From contig JAAYSC010000023.1 of the NCBI GenBank assembly GCA_012524025.1, positions 1 to 64,000 on the forward strand: 64,000 nt of DNA, in the 5' to 3' direction. The translations under genes and the position numbers were made by a program. The notes beneath the pieces were generated by a model. That model had not been told where the DNA came from. It searched no databases and saw nothing but the letters and a program-made list of their open reading frames with translations. The first letter of the stretch is position 1. Each line of letters opens with the position of its first letter. The DNA is from Clostridiales bacterium (lineage in GTDB: Bacteria; Bacillota; Clostridia; Oscillospirales; Acutalibacteraceae). Below, piece by piece: positions 50,874 to 60,941 of the stretch.

Positions 50874-52043
50874 TTATTTTTGTTTATTCTTTTTCTTTTT
50901 AGAGATTTTGTAGCCCAGGTAGCCCAAGGCCGCAAGGCCGACAACCGGGCCCACATATTTTAAAGTGTTTTCGATAACTCCGTGTGCCCTGTCATTTATT
51001 AACATATAACCTTTAATGGAGTTGCATTTGGTTCCGAAATATTCGCGATAGCGGTGCATTCGCGTTTGTATGTCCGCCGGGTTGTCTTCATCTAAGACAA
51101 TCATTCTTACACCCTGCCTCAAACCATCACCGTATATATGAAATCCGCTGCATTTGCTTTGGCAAAGCATAATCCCGTCTACACTGCCACAAAAATCGTT
51201 CATATGGTCATGGCCGAAAAATGCGGCTAAAACATCACCTTGCTTTTTCCAGCTTTCAAATTGACCGCTGTTATGGTCGGGGGTACAGGGACCCTCACCC
51301 ATATGGCCCGTGGCCTTGCTCTTGTCCAAAACATACCAGTTGTCACTGAAAATTCCATGGCCTTGAACAGCGCTTGGGTTTAAAGGCGAACTCGTTTTCA
51401 AAAGCTCATACTCTTCCATAACGGGTATATGTTGGAAAACCAAGGCCGGCAAAGGAGCACCGCCGTTTTTTTCTTTTAAATTTTGAGCTGTTTCTTCATA
51501 CCAACGAATTTGATCGTCTTGTAAATAGGCGTAACTCCTGCTGCCTTCTTCCCTATTACCCGAGTCAAACAACCACAGATTATAAGCATAATCATCAGTG
51601 TTTGAGCTTAAGATGGGAAGATTCATATTACCGACACCGGTAATACCCGGGGTGCTCTCAACAAGAAAATTATCATATTCTTGGAAAAGTGACAAAATAA
51701 CTTCTTTGGCCAGCCCCGATTCCGACTCACCGTCATGGTTGCCAAAAACCAAGGCCAGGGGCACATTGCGCTTTTTAAAAGGCTCTACCACCCTAAAAAT
51801 CGGTACTCTTAATTCTTCGACAGTCAAATCATAACGATTGCCTTGACTGTCATAAGCGCCGTTTGAGACAATATCCCCCATAAGTATGGCTAGGTCCGGT
51901 TGCAATTCATCCAAGGCCCTGTTAATCAAGCGCAAAAAGTCTTCGCTTTTTTCATCGATACGGTATTTTTCATGAATATCGCCAACCACCATAATTTTAA
52001 ATTTGCCGTTTAGGTCGAACCTGAGTTTTGCCGGATTTTTCAT
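50874..52043 (-). CDS. calcineurin-like metallophosphoesterase with C-terminal TM/poly-Lys tail
   Basis: VVGDIHEKY, MGDIVSNG, FGNHDGE, FFGHDHMND; tail VVGLAALGYLGYKISKKKKNKQK. Confidence 0.86.
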   Translation of the reverse strand: MKNPAKLRFDLNGKFKIMVVGDIHEKYRIDEKSEDFLRLINRALDELQPDLAILMGDIVSNGAYDSQGNRYDLTVEELRVPIFRVVEPFKKRNVPLALVFGNHDGESESGLAKEVILSLFQEYDNFLVESTPGITGVGNMNLPILSSNTDDYAYNLWLFDSGNREEGSRSYAYLQDDQIRWYEETAQNLKEKNGGAPLPALVFQHIPVMEEYELLKTSSPLNPSAVQGHGIFSDNWYVLDKSKATGHMGEGPCTPDHNSGQFESWKKQGDVLAAFFGHDHMNDFCGSVDGIMLCQSKCSGFHIYGDGLRQGVRMIVLDEDNPADIQTRMHRYREYFGTKCNSIKGYMLINDRAHGVIENTLKYVGPVVGLAALGYLGYKISKKKKNKQK

Positions 52044-52054
52044 CGTTTTCTCCT

Positions 52055-54073
<2,019 letters not shown>

Positions 54074-54111
54074 TCATATATAATAACCTATTATAATATT
54101 GTCTTCAAGAT

Positions 54112-54442
54112 AAAAATTGCCCCACAGCTATCGCTGCAGGGCAATTTAAATTTTATTTTGCCTTATTAACTTTTCGAGCGTGCGTATTCAAGTCACAGGC
54201 ACTTACTAACGAACAGTTTAAGTTTAGGGCTGTAGAACTAAAGGCTTATAACATTGCAAAGTTTATTTAATATTACAATAATTTAATAAGCTCTTTAATC
54301 ACATGCACCGTCATTTCACCAAGCTTTGCGACTCGAACACGCAAACATTTGACTGTACATCGGAATCGCCTCTTTCTTATTTATTTACGCCCTCCTCCGA
54401 GCGCACTCAGAACATTCTGAGAACTTCTTCCCCCTCACCGTC
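54112..54442 (-). ncRNA. candidate independent small RNA / sORF transcript, unknown class
   Basis: TTGACA-17-TATAAT (54449-54477) plus intrinsic terminator (54114-54147); no ORF of 60 aa or more in the interval. Confidence 0.5.
54114..54147 (-). terminator. intrinsic terminator upstream of ligA
   Basis: AAATTGCCCTGCAGC-GATA-GCTGTGGGGCAATTT + T-run on minus strand. Confidence 0.8.
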
Positions 54443-54448
54443 AACCAA

Positions 54449-54477
54449 ATTATACCTCAAAACCCCGACATTGTCAA
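54449..54477 (-). promoter_or_regulatory. perfect consensus sigma-A promoter for the ncRNA candidate
   Basis: TTGACA (54472-54477), 17-bp spacer, TATAAT (54449-54454). Confidence 0.75.
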
Positions 54478-54592
54478 CATAGTTTCAAGGCAAGATGGAG
54501 TTTTTTTGATAACTTTGACCGGGAAGGCTTTTTTTGTTGACTATTCTTGCCAATAATTGTAAAATTGATATGCAGGAAAAAGAGGTGCTTTT

Positions 54593-54901
54593 ATGGATGA
54601 CAGCTATAACCCTGATATCGTCAGTGTAGTTGACGAAGACGGAAAAGAACATATTTTTGAAGAACTTGATCGGATTGAAACTGACAAGGGCAAGTATGTT
54701 GCGCTTGTGCCGGCTTATGACCAAGCCGCAGACTTACTCAACAGCAGCGGTGAACTTATAATTTTAAAGGCCGAAGAGGAAGATGGCGAAATTTATCTTT
54801 CTCAAATCGATGATGAAGCCGAGTTCAAAGAAGTCGGCGATCTGTTCGAAGAGCGCTTACAGGAAAAATTTGATATAGAGTTTTTTGAAGACGAAGAATA
54901 A
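54593..54901 (+). CDS. DUF1292 (YrzB-like) protein
   Basis: Acidic 102-aa protein VSVVDEDGKEHIFEELDRIETDKGKYVALVP typical of DUF1292. Confidence 0.88.
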   Translation: MDDSYNPDIVSVVDEDGKEHIFEELDRIETDKGKYVALVPAYDQAADLLNSSGELIILKAEEEDGEIYLSQIDDEAEFKEVGDLFEERLQEKFDIEFFEDEE

Positions 54902-54904
54902 ATA

Positions 54905-55070
54905 AAAACACCCTGCCTTGTTCGATAAATACGGCATATAATGATCCAACACTTTTAAATTGGGAGCCTAAACTCCTAAGGCGGGCTGCAGACCTCCCGG
55001 CTTTGCCGGACGAAGGGAGCACGAAACTATAGGGCGGCACCCACCTGCTATTTGCAGGTTCTTATCTGTC
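54905..55070 (+). ncRNA. candidate 6S RNA (SsrS-like)
   Basis: UUGUUCG near the 5' end and GGGCGGCACCCACC near the 3' end resemble conserved 6S ends; extended internal helices; 3' hairpin ACCTGC-TATTT-GCAGGT. Exact ends uncertain. Confidence 0.5.
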
Positions 55071-55111
55071 GTATCCGGCTTGGCGGGGCACTTTTTTGTG
55101 GAGTGAGAATT

Positions 55112-55783
55112 TTGCTGCTGCTTTTTAATCAAAACCCTTTGGACACTATCCCTTGTCCGGGCGGTTTTATTTTTCTCTTAAAAGAAAAATCTGTTTCCGG
55201 TCAAAGCGTTATAACATTTTATCGCTATGATCAAGACAGGCATAAAGCTCACCGTATAAATAAAGATGAATATCTTTTTGTAAAGTTCGGTAAAGCATAT
55301 TTGCCCATATCAAAAGATTTGGGCAATTATGTCAGTTGCCGTTGCCTACCGCTTAAAAACGGAAACCTGACGGTTATTGACAAGAAAGGCGTTTTGCGCA
55401 TTTATTCGGACCGGGGTGATCTTATCGGGGTAGAAATTCTTGACTACCACGGCGCCCCCTTTACATCCATAGTTTCATATAAAAATGATTTTTGGGCAAG
55501 CGTACCGCAAAAAGATTGCGTTGTTTGCTACTCCCCCAGGGAAGAAAGCGTAATGCTTCGTGTAGGCGGAAGCCGTTCAAAAACCTTCAAGTCCCCCGTT
55601 TGTCTCCACCGTTTGGGCGACAAGCTTTTTGTTTGCAGCAAGGGCGACTTTAAAGTCCGCCAACTTGATCTAAATTCACTCAAGGTTACCGATTATGCTG
55701 AATTTGAAGAACCTGTCCTAAATTTTTTCATATCGGGTGTCCACGAATATGCACTGCTTGAGAGCGGTATGTATAGGCTGTAA
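55112..55783 (+). CDS. hypothetical protein, beta-propeller-like
   Basis: Long ORF; inferred TTG start at 55112 preceded by GGAG, rather than ATG 55052 which lies in the ncRNA candidate. Confidence 0.6.
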   Translation: MLLLFNQNPLDTIPCPGGFIFLLKEKSVSGQSVITFYRYDQDRHKAHRINKDEYLFVKFGKAYLPISKDLGNYVSCRCLPLKNGNLTVIDKKGVLRIYSDRGDLIGVEILDYHGAPFTSIVSYKNDFWASVPQKDCVVCYSPREESVMLRVGGSRSKTFKSPVCLHRLGDKLFVCSKGDFKVRQLDLNSLKVTDYAEFEEPVLNFFISGVHEYALLESGMYRL

Positions 55784-55801
55784 AAGAAATAAACGGATTT
55801 A

Positions 55802-55838
55802 ACAAATCGCCCTGTCTCATCGGAGAAGGGCGATTTGT
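55802..55838. terminator. bidirectional terminator
   Basis: ACAAATCGCCCT...AGGGCGATTTGT between convergent genes. Confidence 0.8.
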
Positions 55839-55868
55839 ATCTTTTATGTTTTGTATCTTTATATAAGA

Positions 55869-56504
55869 CTAAGATTGGCAGAATTCTAAAGCGGCCTCCG
55901 CTGCCGAGGCGGCATCAGCCTCGTATCTGTCCGCCCCTATATCACGACAGAAAGTTTCAGTTACCGGGGCCCCGCCCACCATTATCTTAAATTTACCCCT
56001 AACACCTTGCGAGTTTGCAAGGTCAACAACATTTTTCATTTGGTCCATAGTCGTTGTCAAAAGGGCCGAACAGCATATTACACAAGCATCATGCTCTATT
56101 GCGGCCTCTATAAATCTTTCGGCCGGGATGTCTACACCCAAGTCAATAACGGTAAGCCCTCTGCCTTCCATCATCATTTTCACAAGGTTTTTACCTATGT
56201 CGTGCAAGTCCCCCCTAACCGTGCCTAAAACAACAGTGCCTTTGTTTACGGCATCTTCTTCGGTCAGATAAGGCTTGAGAAGTGCCGCACCGGCATTCAT
56301 TGCACGGGCCGCAACAAGAACCTCGGGTACAAAGACTTCGTTGCACTTAAATTTTTCGCCGATAATTCCCATTCCGTCAAGCAGACCCTCTTCAAGAATC
56401 TGTTTAGGCGAAAGGCCCAGGTCAAGTGCTTGCCCAACCAGTTCTTCCACCTTAGGTTTGCGCCCTTGCTGCAGGGCTAAACTCATATCCTCTAAAATTT
56501 GCAT
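55869..56504 (-). CDS. corrinoid protein (cobalamin-binding methyltransferase partner, MtaC/MttC-like)
   Basis: VRGDLHDIGKNLV (DxHxxG), VCCSALLTTTM, IMVGGAPVT. Confidence 0.9.
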   Translation of the reverse strand: MQILEDMSLALQQGRKPKVEELVGQALDLGLSPKQILEEGLLDGMGIIGEKFKCNEVFVPEVLVAARAMNAGAALLKPYLTEEDAVNKGTVVLGTVRGDLHDIGKNLVKMMMEGRGLTVIDLGVDIPAERFIEAAIEHDACVICCSALLTTTMDQMKNVVDLANSQGVRGKFKIMVGGAPVTETFCRDIGADRYEADAASAAEAALEFCQS

Positions 56505-56534
56505 TGTTTACATCCTCCGATATTTTTTAATGGA

Positions 56535-57614
56535 CTATTTCAATCCAAAAAGCTTTTCTTTTTGGTCAAGATAATATAAATAGTCTTCTTCTTTTACATT
56601 AGGCGGGCAACGATGGTCACAAAAAGGTATATATCCACCGCGTTTAACCAGCAAAATCAAGCTTTCCAAATAAGTATCAATGGCCTCTTTCCCTGCACTT
56701 AGAGCCATTTTATCAACTCCGCCCATGATTCGCAACTCTTTTCCGTACTCCCTTAAAACTTCCGAAGGATGGGCACAGCCGTTTACTTCAAAGGGAAAAA
56801 GGCAGTTGATTCCACCTTCTAAAAAATATGGCAAAATCGGGCGAACATCCCCGTCACAGTCAGTATACCAAATATCAATGCCATATTCATCAAGCTTTTT
56901 TCTAATTCTTTTATATCTTGGTGTGACAACATTTTTAAAAAAATCCACACTCACAATCGGGCCGTTTTTAAAACAGATGTCTTCCCAACCGCCGGCCAAA
57001 TCAAAATCAAAATGTGGTAGCACTTGGTCCAGAAAATCCTCAACCAAAAGGCAACAAGTCTCAACCATGTCCTCTACCATATCCGGATAGTCATAACAGG
57101 CGTAGGCAAGGCCTTCAAAGGTAAGAAGATCTCTGATCTTGCCGATCATTGAGCCACAATCAACACATAAGGGATAATCGCGGTCGGTTGGATGTTGAGC
57201 TTTTAGCGTTTCAATATCTAAAACCCTTGCCGGGTCATCCCTGCGCATTTTTTCTTCTTTGACTTTTTTCCAATCATCGGGGGTGACAACAGAGGAAGAT
57301 TTATAATTTGGGATACTGCTTGAAAATTTTTCCTCAACCGCTATAAGCCCATCACTGTTGCGAATTGTTCTGGTCCTCTCATCTTCCTCAATTATCTTAT
57401 GTTCAAAAGTGGGGTTTAACCAGACCCTGCCGCCGATAGTTTTGATTGTATCAAAATTAAAGAAAAGATCGGCTTGAGCGTTGTCTTTAATTGAATTATC
57501 TTTGAACATCTTCCATTCTTCGAAATTTTCGTCCCAGTATCCGAATTCCATATTAAAGCATCTGTCAAAACTTTTATAGTGCATCTGCCTCTTGAAGCGT
57601 TCGCGGTCGGTCAT
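56535..57614 (-). CDS. uroporphyrinogen decarboxylase-family (MtaA/CmuA-like) methyltransferase-type protein
   Basis: URO-D-like TIM barrel (MTDRERFKRQMHYKSFDR; GGVDKMALSAGKEAI); next to corrinoid gene. Confidence 0.85.
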   Translation of the reverse strand: MTDRERFKRQMHYKSFDRCFNMEFGYWDENFEEWKMFKDNSIKDNAQADLFFNFDTIKTIGGRVWLNPTFEHKIIEEDERTRTIRNSDGLIAVEEKFSSSIPNYKSSSVVTPDDWKKVKEEKMRRDDPARVLDIETLKAQHPTDRDYPLCVDCGSMIGKIRDLLTFEGLAYACYDYPDMVEDMVETCCLLVEDFLDQVLPHFDFDLAGGWEDICFKNGPIVSVDFFKNVVTPRYKRIRKKLDEYGIDIWYTDCDGDVRPILPYFLEGGINCLFPFEVNGCAHPSEVLREYGKELRIMGGVDKMALSAGKEAIDTYLESLILLVKRGGYIPFCDHRCPPNVKEEDYLYYLDQKEKLFGLK

Positions 57615-57792
57615 ATTACCCTGCCACTTATCCCTAATAGGCTTTATCTGCATAAAAACGCCCCCTTCAACCCTTCTTGCACCATTATACCACCGCTGTA
57701 TTCTTAATACAACGCAAGATTTCGACTTTTAGATTCGACTTTGAATGCCTTTTATGCTATATTTTATAAAGAATTTTTTAGGAGATGTTAAA

Positions 57793-60054
57793 ATGGTGAC
57801 TGATAAGAAAGTCCAAGAAATGGTTGACTTTTTCGGCAACTGGTTTATGGACCCCGAAATGTTGGAAAAGGGGAAAATGTCTTCTAACCTCTACCCTTAT
57901 GAAAACATGTTTTCTCCCATAACCGTTAACCGCTTAAACCTTAAAAACAGGTTGGTAATGGCCCCGATGGGCAACATATCCATGTGCGATGAAACCGGCC
58001 GTCCCAATGAAAAAATGCTCGCTTATTTTTACGAAAGAGCAAAGGGCGGTGTCGGCCTCATTACCACGGGCTTGGTTCCTGTTACCTATGGGGTTGACCC
58101 TTCCATCATTGAACTTGGTGACCTTACCTACTTCCCCCGCCTTGATCGCAGCCGGACCGTTCTTGCCGGTTGGCGCAACTTAACGGCGGGTGTGCATTCC
58201 CACGGGGCTCGCATTTTTCTACAGGTCAGTGCCGGTTTGGGGCGCGTGGGCAATCCCCAGTGCCTGACCAACCAATATAAACTGCCCGTTTCAGCTTCAT
58301 GGAATAAGAATTGGTACATGCCCGAAGTTCCTTGCAGGCCCTTGAGTGACCGTGCTTTAAGAAAAATCATCAGGCAAGTCGGTCAATGCGCCGCCGACAG
58401 CAAGGCCATGAATTTTGATGGTATTTACATCCATGGCCATGAGGGTTACCTTTTTGAGCAAATGGCCAACCCCGCTTTCAACAGGCGCAAGTTTGGCCGC
58501 TATTCCGATTGGCAAGCTTTTGGAATTGATGCCGTACGGGAAATCAGAAAGCGAACCGACAAAAACTTCCCCATAATGTTTCGCATTAATATGTCCTTGG
58601 CTTTCAATGAAACATACGGTGACAGAATGAATTCCCCGGCACTTAAAAAGTTCAAAAATGGCCGTACCATAGACATGACGCTTAAGTATATGAAAAATTT
58701 GATTGAAGCCGGTGTTGACATGTTTGATGTTGACTTGGGCGGCTACGATAACTGGTGGCTCCCCCACCCGCCCGGCTCAATGCCCCCCGGTTGTTATCTG
58801 GATATTGCAAAAATTGCCAAAGATTATTTTGAAGAGAACAAAATCTTTTCCAATGCCGGCCAAAAAGTTCCGGTTGTGGCTGTGGGCAAGTTGGGTTATC
58901 CGGATTTAGCGGAAAAAGCCTTATCCGACGGTATGTGTGATATGGTTATGCTGGGCCGCCCTCTCTTGGCAGACCCCCATTGGCCCCATAAGGTGCGAAC
59001 AAACAAAATTGATGAAATCATACCCTGCATAGGTTGCCAAGAGGCCTGTATTAATGAATTTGTAGAAGGCGGGCACCCGCAATGTGCGGTCAACCCCAGA
59101 ACAGCTTTTGAAGAAATTTACCCGCTTGAGCCGGCTAAAGCAGAAAAACCGCTTAAAATTGCCGTTGTAGGTGCCGGCCCTGCCGGTATAACATGTGCCA
59201 TAACAGCAGCTCAAAGAGGTCACAAGGTAGATCTTTTTGAAAAGAGCGATAAAATTGGCGGAAGGATTGTATCGGGCAGTATCCCGGGGATTAAGTTTGA
59301 CATTGCCAATTATCTTATCTACCTCGAAAACTGGCTTAAACAAAGCCAGGCTGATTATGACCTTAAATTACACATGAAAACCGAGGCCGACCCCGAAATG
59401 CTAAAAGCTCAAGCTTATGATAAGGTTGTTATTGCCGTGGGCACAAAAGATGTAGCCTTAAGGTTACCGGGCTATGAAGAAGCAAATGTTGAACAGGCTG
59501 TTGATGTTTTCTTAAACCCCAAATTAGCCGAAGAGGCCGAAGAAATTGTTGTAATCGGCGGCGGTGTTGTCGGCTGTGAGCTTGCTCACTTTTTAAACTA
59601 TGAGCACGGTAAAAAAGTTACCCTTATTGAAATGACCGAATACTTTATGAACCATACCTGCACCGCCAACCGCGGCTATATGCTCAAATACATGTATGAT
59701 GCCGGGATTGAGCTTTTGAACTGTACCAGGCTTTTGTCTTATGAAAAAGATGCTGTCAAGGTAAAAAGGAATTATTCAAAAACAGTTCCGGACCCCTATC
59801 TTTCTTGGAACCCGATTTTACCGACCAATATACCAAACCCCTTGGCCAAAACCATTAAAGATGAAAGCCGCGAAGAAAAAATTAAAGCAGACCTTGTGGT
59901 TTTAGCCGCAGGGGGCAGAAGCAATGAGGCACTTTATTACCTTTTCCAAGAAAAATTGCCGGGTGTAGAAGTCCATAATATCGGCGACAGCTTCCAAGGT
60001 GCTAAAGTTTTCGAGGCCACAAAATCAGCTTATGCTTTGGCTTTGAGTTTGTAG
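57793..60054 (+). CDS. NADH:flavin oxidoreductase / 2,4-dienoyl-CoA reductase family (FMN, 4Fe-4S, FAD)
   Basis: NRLVMAPMGN, CIGCQEACINEF, VVGAGPAGITCAITAAQRGHKVDLFE, VVIGGGVVGCELA; GGAG SD at ATG 57793. Confidence 0.9.
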   Translation: MVTDKKVQEMVDFFGNWFMDPEMLEKGKMSSNLYPYENMFSPITVNRLNLKNRLVMAPMGNISMCDETGRPNEKMLAYFYERAKGGVGLITTGLVPVTYGVDPSIIELGDLTYFPRLDRSRTVLAGWRNLTAGVHSHGARIFLQVSAGLGRVGNPQCLTNQYKLPVSASWNKNWYMPEVPCRPLSDRALRKIIRQVGQCAADSKAMNFDGIYIHGHEGYLFEQMANPAFNRRKFGRYSDWQAFGIDAVREIRKRTDKNFPIMFRINMSLAFNETYGDRMNSPALKKFKNGRTIDMTLKYMKNLIEAGVDMFDVDLGGYDNWWLPHPPGSMPPGCYLDIAKIAKDYFEENKIFSNAGQKVPVVAVGKLGYPDLAEKALSDGMCDMVMLGRPLLADPHWPHKVRTNKIDEIIPCIGCQEACINEFVEGGHPQCAVNPRTAFEEIYPLEPAKAEKPLKIAVVGAGPAGITCAITAAQRGHKVDLFEKSDKIGGRIVSGSIPGIKFDIANYLIYLENWLKQSQADYDLKLHMKTEADPEMLKAQAYDKVVIAVGTKDVALRLPGYEEANVEQAVDVFLNPKLAEEAEEIVVIGGGVVGCELAHFLNYEHGKKVTLIEMTEYFMNHTCTANRGYMLKYMYDAGIELLNCTRLLSYEKDAVKVKRNYSKTVPDPYLSWNPILPTNIPNPLAKTIKDESREEKIKADLVVLAAGGRSNEALYYLFQEKLPGVEVHNIGDSFQGAKVFEATKSAYALALSL

Positions 60055-60080
60055 AAACATCACAATTGATTTAGATACAA

Positions 60081-60108
60081 AAACAGCAGGCCTTGAGCCT
60101 GCTGTTTT
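60081..60108. terminator. bidirectional terminator
   Basis: AAACAGCAGGC-CTTGA-GCCTGCTGTTTTT. Confidence 0.8.
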
Positions 60109-60195
60109 TGGTGCCGGTGACCGGAATCGAACCGGTACGGTGTCGCCACCGAGGGATTTTAAGTCCCTTGCGTCTGCCTGTTCCGCCACACCGAC
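60109..60195 (-). tRNA. tRNA-Leu (anticodon TAA), CCA encoded
   Basis: GTCGGTG/CACCGGC acceptor, GGGACTTAAAATCCC anticodon arm, long variable arm, GGTTCGATTCC. Confidence 0.93.
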
Positions 60196-60284
60196 TGATA
60201 TTTGCAATTGACACTGATGTATTATAAGAGAAGACCCGCGCATTGTCAACACCGCGCGGGGCTTTTTGACGGTGATATTAAAGC

Positions 60285-60935
60285 TTAATCGTAATTGTAG
60301 GCCTTGGCCAACATCATATCTTTTACTTTCATTAAACGGGTGGTTGCGCTTCGCTCATTTTCATCAAGTTTCATGGTGATAAACTTAATTGTTTCTTCAT
60401 ATTGCGGTATCATTACATGTTCAAGTGCGTTGACTCGGCGGCGTGTCTTTTCGATTTCATCTGCCATTAGAGCACAAGATTTTTCAACTTCTGCCAGGCG
60501 AATCATATCGGGCATGATATCGGACAATGATTTCACAGCCACATCTAGGTCCGATGAAGTGAAGGCAAAGCCATAAGAGTAAATATCGCTTTCATCCGCC
60601 CTTTTATAGGTTACATCAAATTCGGGTATTATAACACTCATGACATTTTTTTCTTTTACTTCAAGTGTCATGTCTTGGGTAGGCAGCATCAAAGCAATGT
60701 CAAGGCTTTTATCACTCATAACAGACCGCGCTATAGACATGTGCTCATTTGCCTGTATAATTCCTTCTTCAACCCGGCGGCGTAGCCTCTTGTTTTCCCG
60801 AACCAAATCGAGAAAAATGCGCATGAGTTCGTCACGCTTGTCCTTGAGCAGTTTGTGCCCTCGTCGCGCGGTGACCAACTTGCGTTTCAAGTTGGTCAGT
60901 TCCATTCTTGTTGGATTAACATTTAACAGTGCCAT
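60285..60935 (-). CDS. atpD: V-type ATP synthase subunit D
   Basis: VNPTRMELTNLKRKLVTARRGHKLLKDKRDELMR; downstream of subunits A and B. Confidence 0.95.
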   Translation of the reverse strand: MALLNVNPTRMELTNLKRKLVTARRGHKLLKDKRDELMRIFLDLVRENKRLRRRVEEGIIQANEHMSIARSVMSDKSLDIALMLPTQDMTLEVKEKNVMSVIIPEFDVTYKRADESDIYSYGFAFTSSDLDVAVKSLSDIMPDMIRLAEVEKSCALMADEIEKTRRRVNALEHVMIPQYEETIKFITMKLDENERSATTRLMKVKDMMLAKAYNYD

Positions 60936-60941
60936 AAATTA

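Noticed and set aside
54112-54442. tmRNA, RNase P RNA or SRP RNA identity for the ncRNA candidate
   Set aside because: No tRNA-like ends with CCA, no tag ORF, no GAGGAAAGTCC or GGTCCGGAAGGAAGC signature.
54825-55040. 71-aa minus-strand ORF
   Set aside because: Covers the 6S-like RNA candidate and the 3' end of DUF1292; no protein-family features.
60025-60252. 75-aa minus-strand ORF (GVAEQADARDLKSLGGDTVPVRFRSPAP)
   Set aside because: It is a translation through the tRNA-Leu(TAA) gene, a common annotation artefact.
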